Assembly: GCA_903870415.1 (NCBI GenBank)
Contig: CAIQDA010000117.1
Coordinates: 1 to 55,420, forward strand
Length of the DNA: 55,420 nt
Reading direction: 5' to 3'
Source of the DNA: an uncultured delta proteobacterium
Lineage (GTDB): Bacteria > Myxococcota_A > Polyangia > Polyangiales > Polyangiaceae
The notes beneath the pieces are model-generated. The model ran no database searches. It was given only the letters and a program-made list of their open reading frames with translations, and was not told where the DNA came from. The translations under genes were made by a program, and so were the position numbers. Position 1 is the stretch's first letter. The number at the start of each line of letters is the position of its first letter. This document shows positions 53,000 through 55,420 of this stretch, piece by piece.

Positions 53000-55420
53000 A
53001 TGAGTCCCCTCCAATCGCTGCCGTCCCATCTGTCGGAACGGGTGCGTCAAACCGACGCCGCGGGACGCCCGTGGGTTTCGGGTCCCGTCGTGTGCTGGCT
53101 GCACCACGCGATGCGCCTTGACGAGAACCCCGCGCTCGATGCGGCGCGCATGCTCGCGGTCTCGGCGGAGCGTCCGCTCGTGGTCGTTCAGATCGTCTTC
53201 GAGCGCGAACCGTATGCAAACGATCGGCATCACACGTTCATCCTCGAGGGCGCGCGCGACTTTGCTCGCGCGGCGGATGCGGCAGGAATCGACTTCCGTT
53301 TGCATGTCGAACGCCCGGGGCATCGCACGGCCGTCCTCGACGACCTCGGGGCCATGGCCGGAGCCATTGTCACCGACGACATGCCCATCGCGTGGTGGAA
53401 CGATCGCTACGCGCACCTTGAGCGTGCGGCGACCTGCGCGGTGCTCGTGGTCGATAGCGCGTGCGTCGTGAGCCACAACCTCGTCGGCCGCGCGCACGAC
53501 CGAGCGTATGCGTTTCGTCGCGCGACAGAAACGTGGCGTCGCGAGCGTATCGTTCGCCCGTGGCCCGACGCGCCGCAAGCCCTCGCCCGTCGTGACGCGC
53601 CCGTGCCTTTCGCCTCGGTGAACCTCGGACAAGCACGGTTGCACGAACTCGTGGCTTCGTGCGCCATCGACCACAGCGTCGCGCCGGTCGGCCATACGCG
53701 TGGAGGCGCCATCGTAGCTACGGCACGATGGGCTGCGTTTCGAAACGATCAGCTTGTGCACTATGCACGTTCCCGAAACGACGTTCTCACACCGTCAACG
53801 TCGCAGCTCTCCGCGTACCTCAACCACGGGCACATCAGCCCACTGCGCGTGGCGCGCGAAGCCGCTCTCATCGGTGGACCGGGCGTCGACAAGTACCTCG
53901 ACGAGCTCGTCATTTGGCGCGAGCTTGCGTACGCATTTGCCCGCTTTTTTCCAGAGCACAGTACGCCGGCGGCAATCCCCGACTGGGCCAAGCGCACGCT
54001 CGCCGACCACGCGCACGAACGCCCGGCATCCCTCAACCGCGAGGCTCTCACCGCCGCGCAAAGCGGCGACGCGTTTTGGGACGCAGCTCAGGTGTGTCTC
54101 GTCCGCCACGGAGGCCTGCACAACAACGCACGCATGACCTGGGGCAAGCAGATCATCCGCTGGTCTCCGGCACCCGAACCGGCCTTCGACTTCATGATGG
54201 AGCTGAACGACCGGTACTCCCTCGATGGTCGAAGCCCTGTCGGGTACTCGGGCGTCCTTTGGTGCTTCGGCCAGTTTGATCACCCGGTGCCCGAAGCGAC
54301 GACGGCGTTCGGACGCGTGCGCGCGCGCTTCACGACGGAACAGGCAAACGTCGTCGAAGCGGCTCGTTTTGCTGCGAGTGTCGCTCCGCCTGCGATCTCG
54401 AAGAAGCATCGCTTTGCCGTCGTCGGTGCGGGGCTCGCCGGAATCACCGTCGCCAGGAATCTCGTCGCGCACGGGCATCTCGCCACCATTTTTGAGAAGA
54501 GCGCCGGCGTTGGCGGACGAGCGGCGACCCGTCGCGCTGGCGAGCGCACCTGGGACCACGGGCCTCCCGCGTTCGAAGTGAGAAACGAAGCACTCCGCGC
54601 GCGCGTTGACGAATGGGTGCGCCTCGGTGTCGTCGAACCATGGCGCCCGAACGTGGGTCGCGCAGGCGAAGGCGGTCTCAAAACCATCGCCGCTCCGATC
54701 GCGGATCAAATGGTCGCGGTTGGCGGAATGGACGGCCTCGCGCGCCACCTCGCGAGCGGCCTCGACGTGCATCTGTCCACAACGATTGAACGCGTTTCGT
54801 TCGACGGGCAAGCCTCCGCGCTTCTCGTCGCCGAGGCCCCGCGACTAGGGCCCTTCGACGGCGTCGTCATCGCGACCCCGCCCGCCCAAGCGACTGCGCT
54901 CATCGCAGCGGCGTCGCCACTTGCATCCTGCATTGATTCGACGACGATGGTTCCGCGCTGGGTTGCGCTCGCGGCGTTCCGCGGCTCGACAGGAATTCAC
55001 GACGTGATTTTCGTCGAGGACGGCGTCGTGGAATTTGCATCGCGACGCGAGAGCCCCGATGGCTCCTCGTGGACCATTCGTGCGACCGATGCGTGGTCGA
55101 GGGAAAACCTTGAGATCGCGCCTAGCGCCGCCGCAGAGACGCTCGCGGCAAGCTTCCTTCGCGCCACAGGATTCAAGGCGCCACTGAACGTCGTCGGGCA
55201 TCGCTGGCGTTACGCTTTTTCCGATCACGATGACCGAGGCGGGAGCTTCCTCGACGAGCATGCGAACCTCGTGGTGACCGGGGACTGGTGCTCGGGATTC
55301 GGGGTCGAGGCCGCGCTCGAAAGCGGCCACGCGGCCTCGGGTCGACTCCTTGGATGGCTCCATGAGCATGACCTTGAGGACCGGCGTGAGACTCCTCCTC
55401 GTGCAAGCGCGGCGGAGATC
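53000..55420 (+). CDS. DNA photolyase fused to a renalase-like FAD/NAD(P)-binding oxidoreductase (3' end truncated)
   Basis: A single frame open for all 807 codons to the window edge, with no stop. The first part (about 1-465) is a photolyase: GPVVCWLHHAMRLDENPALD near the start, DELVIWRELAYAFARF, LHNNARMTWGKQIIRWS, and SPVGYSGVLWCFGQFDHP. The second (about 470-800) is a flavoprotein of the COG3380/renalase type: GAGLAG at 476-481, GVGGRAATRR, and the final FAD motif GDWCSGFGVEAALESG. The photolyase part uses light and FAD to split pyrimidine dimers. The two domains sit in one polypeptide, with no visible frameshift. ATG 53000 lacks a strong Shine-Dalgarno; GTG 52973 is possible. Confidence 0.93.
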   Translation, partial: MSPLQSLPSHLSERVRQTDAAGRPWVSGPVVCWLHHAMRLDENPALDAARMLAVSAERPLVVVQIVFEREPYANDRHHTFILEGARDFARAADAAGIDFRLHVERPGHRTAVLDDLGAMAGAIVTDDMPIAWWNDRYAHLERAATCAVLVVDSACVVSHNLVGRAHDRAYAFRRATETWRRERIVRPWPDAPQALARRDAPVPFASVNLGQARLHELVASCAIDHSVAPVGHTRGGAIVATARWAAFRNDQLVHYARSRNDVLTPSTSQLSAYLNHGHISPLRVAREAALIGGPGVDKYLDELVIWRELAYAFARFFPEHSTPAAIPDWAKRTLADHAHERPASLNREALTAAQSGDAFWDAAQVCLVRHGGLHNNARMTWGKQIIRWSPAPEPAFDFMMELNDRYSLDGRSPVGYSGVLWCFGQFDHPVPEATTAFGRVRARFTTEQANVVEAARFAASVAPPAISKKHRFAVVGAGLAGITVARNLVAHGHLATIFEKSAGVGGRAATRRAGERTWDHGPPAFEVRNEALRARVDEWVRLGVVEPWRPNVGRAGEGGLKTIAAPIADQMVAVGGMDGLARHLASGLDVHLSTTIERVSFDGQASALLVAEAPRLGPFDGVVIATPPAQATALIAAASPLASCIDSTTMVPRWVALAAFRGSTGIHDVIFVEDGVVEFASRRESPDGSSWTIRATDAWSRENLEIAPSAAAETLAASFLRATGFKAPLNVVGHRWRYAFSDHDDRGGSFLDEHANLVVTGDWCSGFGVEAALESGHAASGRLLGWLHEHDLEDRRETPPRASAAEI

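Overview
The window is about 55 kb of high-GC, gene-dense bacterial chromosome. It carries roughly 46 protein-coding genes and one tRNA. The mix points to a myxobacterium, probably class Polyangia: lipoproteins with Asp/Ala/Gly-rich linkers, Cys-rich secreted proteins, a zinc-ribbon Ser/Thr protein kinase, an FHA protein, an ECF sigma factor, an exopolysaccharide operon and a spread-out cofactor metabolism. That placement is inferred from gene content; no rRNA is present. I see no integrase, transposase, phage gene or CRISPR array, so this looks like ordinary chromosomal backbone with a few unusual modules.

Layout. 1-4.0 kb: the start of a truncated gene, a small basic protein, a PIN-PhoH ATPase and a DUF1704 metallopeptidase. 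4.0-9.5 kb: cobalamin-dependent methionine synthase, then a coupled Sir2 deacylase and fluoride channel (CrcB), then a Tat-exported HiPIP. 9.5-9.8 kb: a strong hairpin and a purine-rich tandem repeat. 9.8-13.4 kb: a purple-acid-phosphatase-like lipoprotein and a lipoprotein with a clan CD protease-like His/Cys pair. 13.4-19.7 kb: recN, a double-domain ThyX-like protein, two exported proteins, methionine aminopeptidase and a NifU-like protein. 19.9-24.2 kb: an FHA protein and a Wzz / CpsD-like / deacetylase-like exopolysaccharide operon. 24.2-30 kb: a VWA lipoprotein, then a three-gene overlapping operon of XPB-like helicase, Bax1-like nuclease and membrane metallophosphoesterase. 30-32.2 kb: a Ser/Thr kinase, a coiled-coil zinc-ribbon protein and tRNA-Ile(CAU). 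32.5-37.2 kb: a lipoprotein coupled to a fused homocysteine methyltransferase/methylene-THF reductase, then a GT4 glycosyltransferase and a small membrane protein. 37.2-42.3 kb: a tight operon of DUF2760 and two divergent Hsp70 proteins. 42.4-46.2 kb: a lipoprotein with a CxxCH site and two cystine-knot-like cassettes, a half-length asparaginase and a repeat lipoprotein. 46.2-51.3 kb: a GGDEF/EAL protein, a SelL-like thioredoxin-fold protein, a CheX-like protein, and an ECF sigma factor with a probable membrane partner. 51.3-55.4 kb: a fatty acid desaturase, an EVE protein and a DNA photolyase fused to a renalase-like flavoprotein that runs off the end.

How genes work together. The fused YitJ-type enzyme can make methyl-THF and methylate homocysteine, while MetH offers the B12 route, so the methionine cycle is covered twice. 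Genome maintenance is well represented: RecN, the XPB/Bax1 pair, the photolyase fusion and a ThyX-like protein. The most novel modules to my eye are the photolyase-renalase fusion, the DUF2760-Hsp70-Hsp70 operon, the XPB-Bax1-phosphoesterase operon, the ThyX-like protein whose two halves each keep a different part of the signature motif, and the mutually exclusive hairpins ahead of the SelL-like gene.
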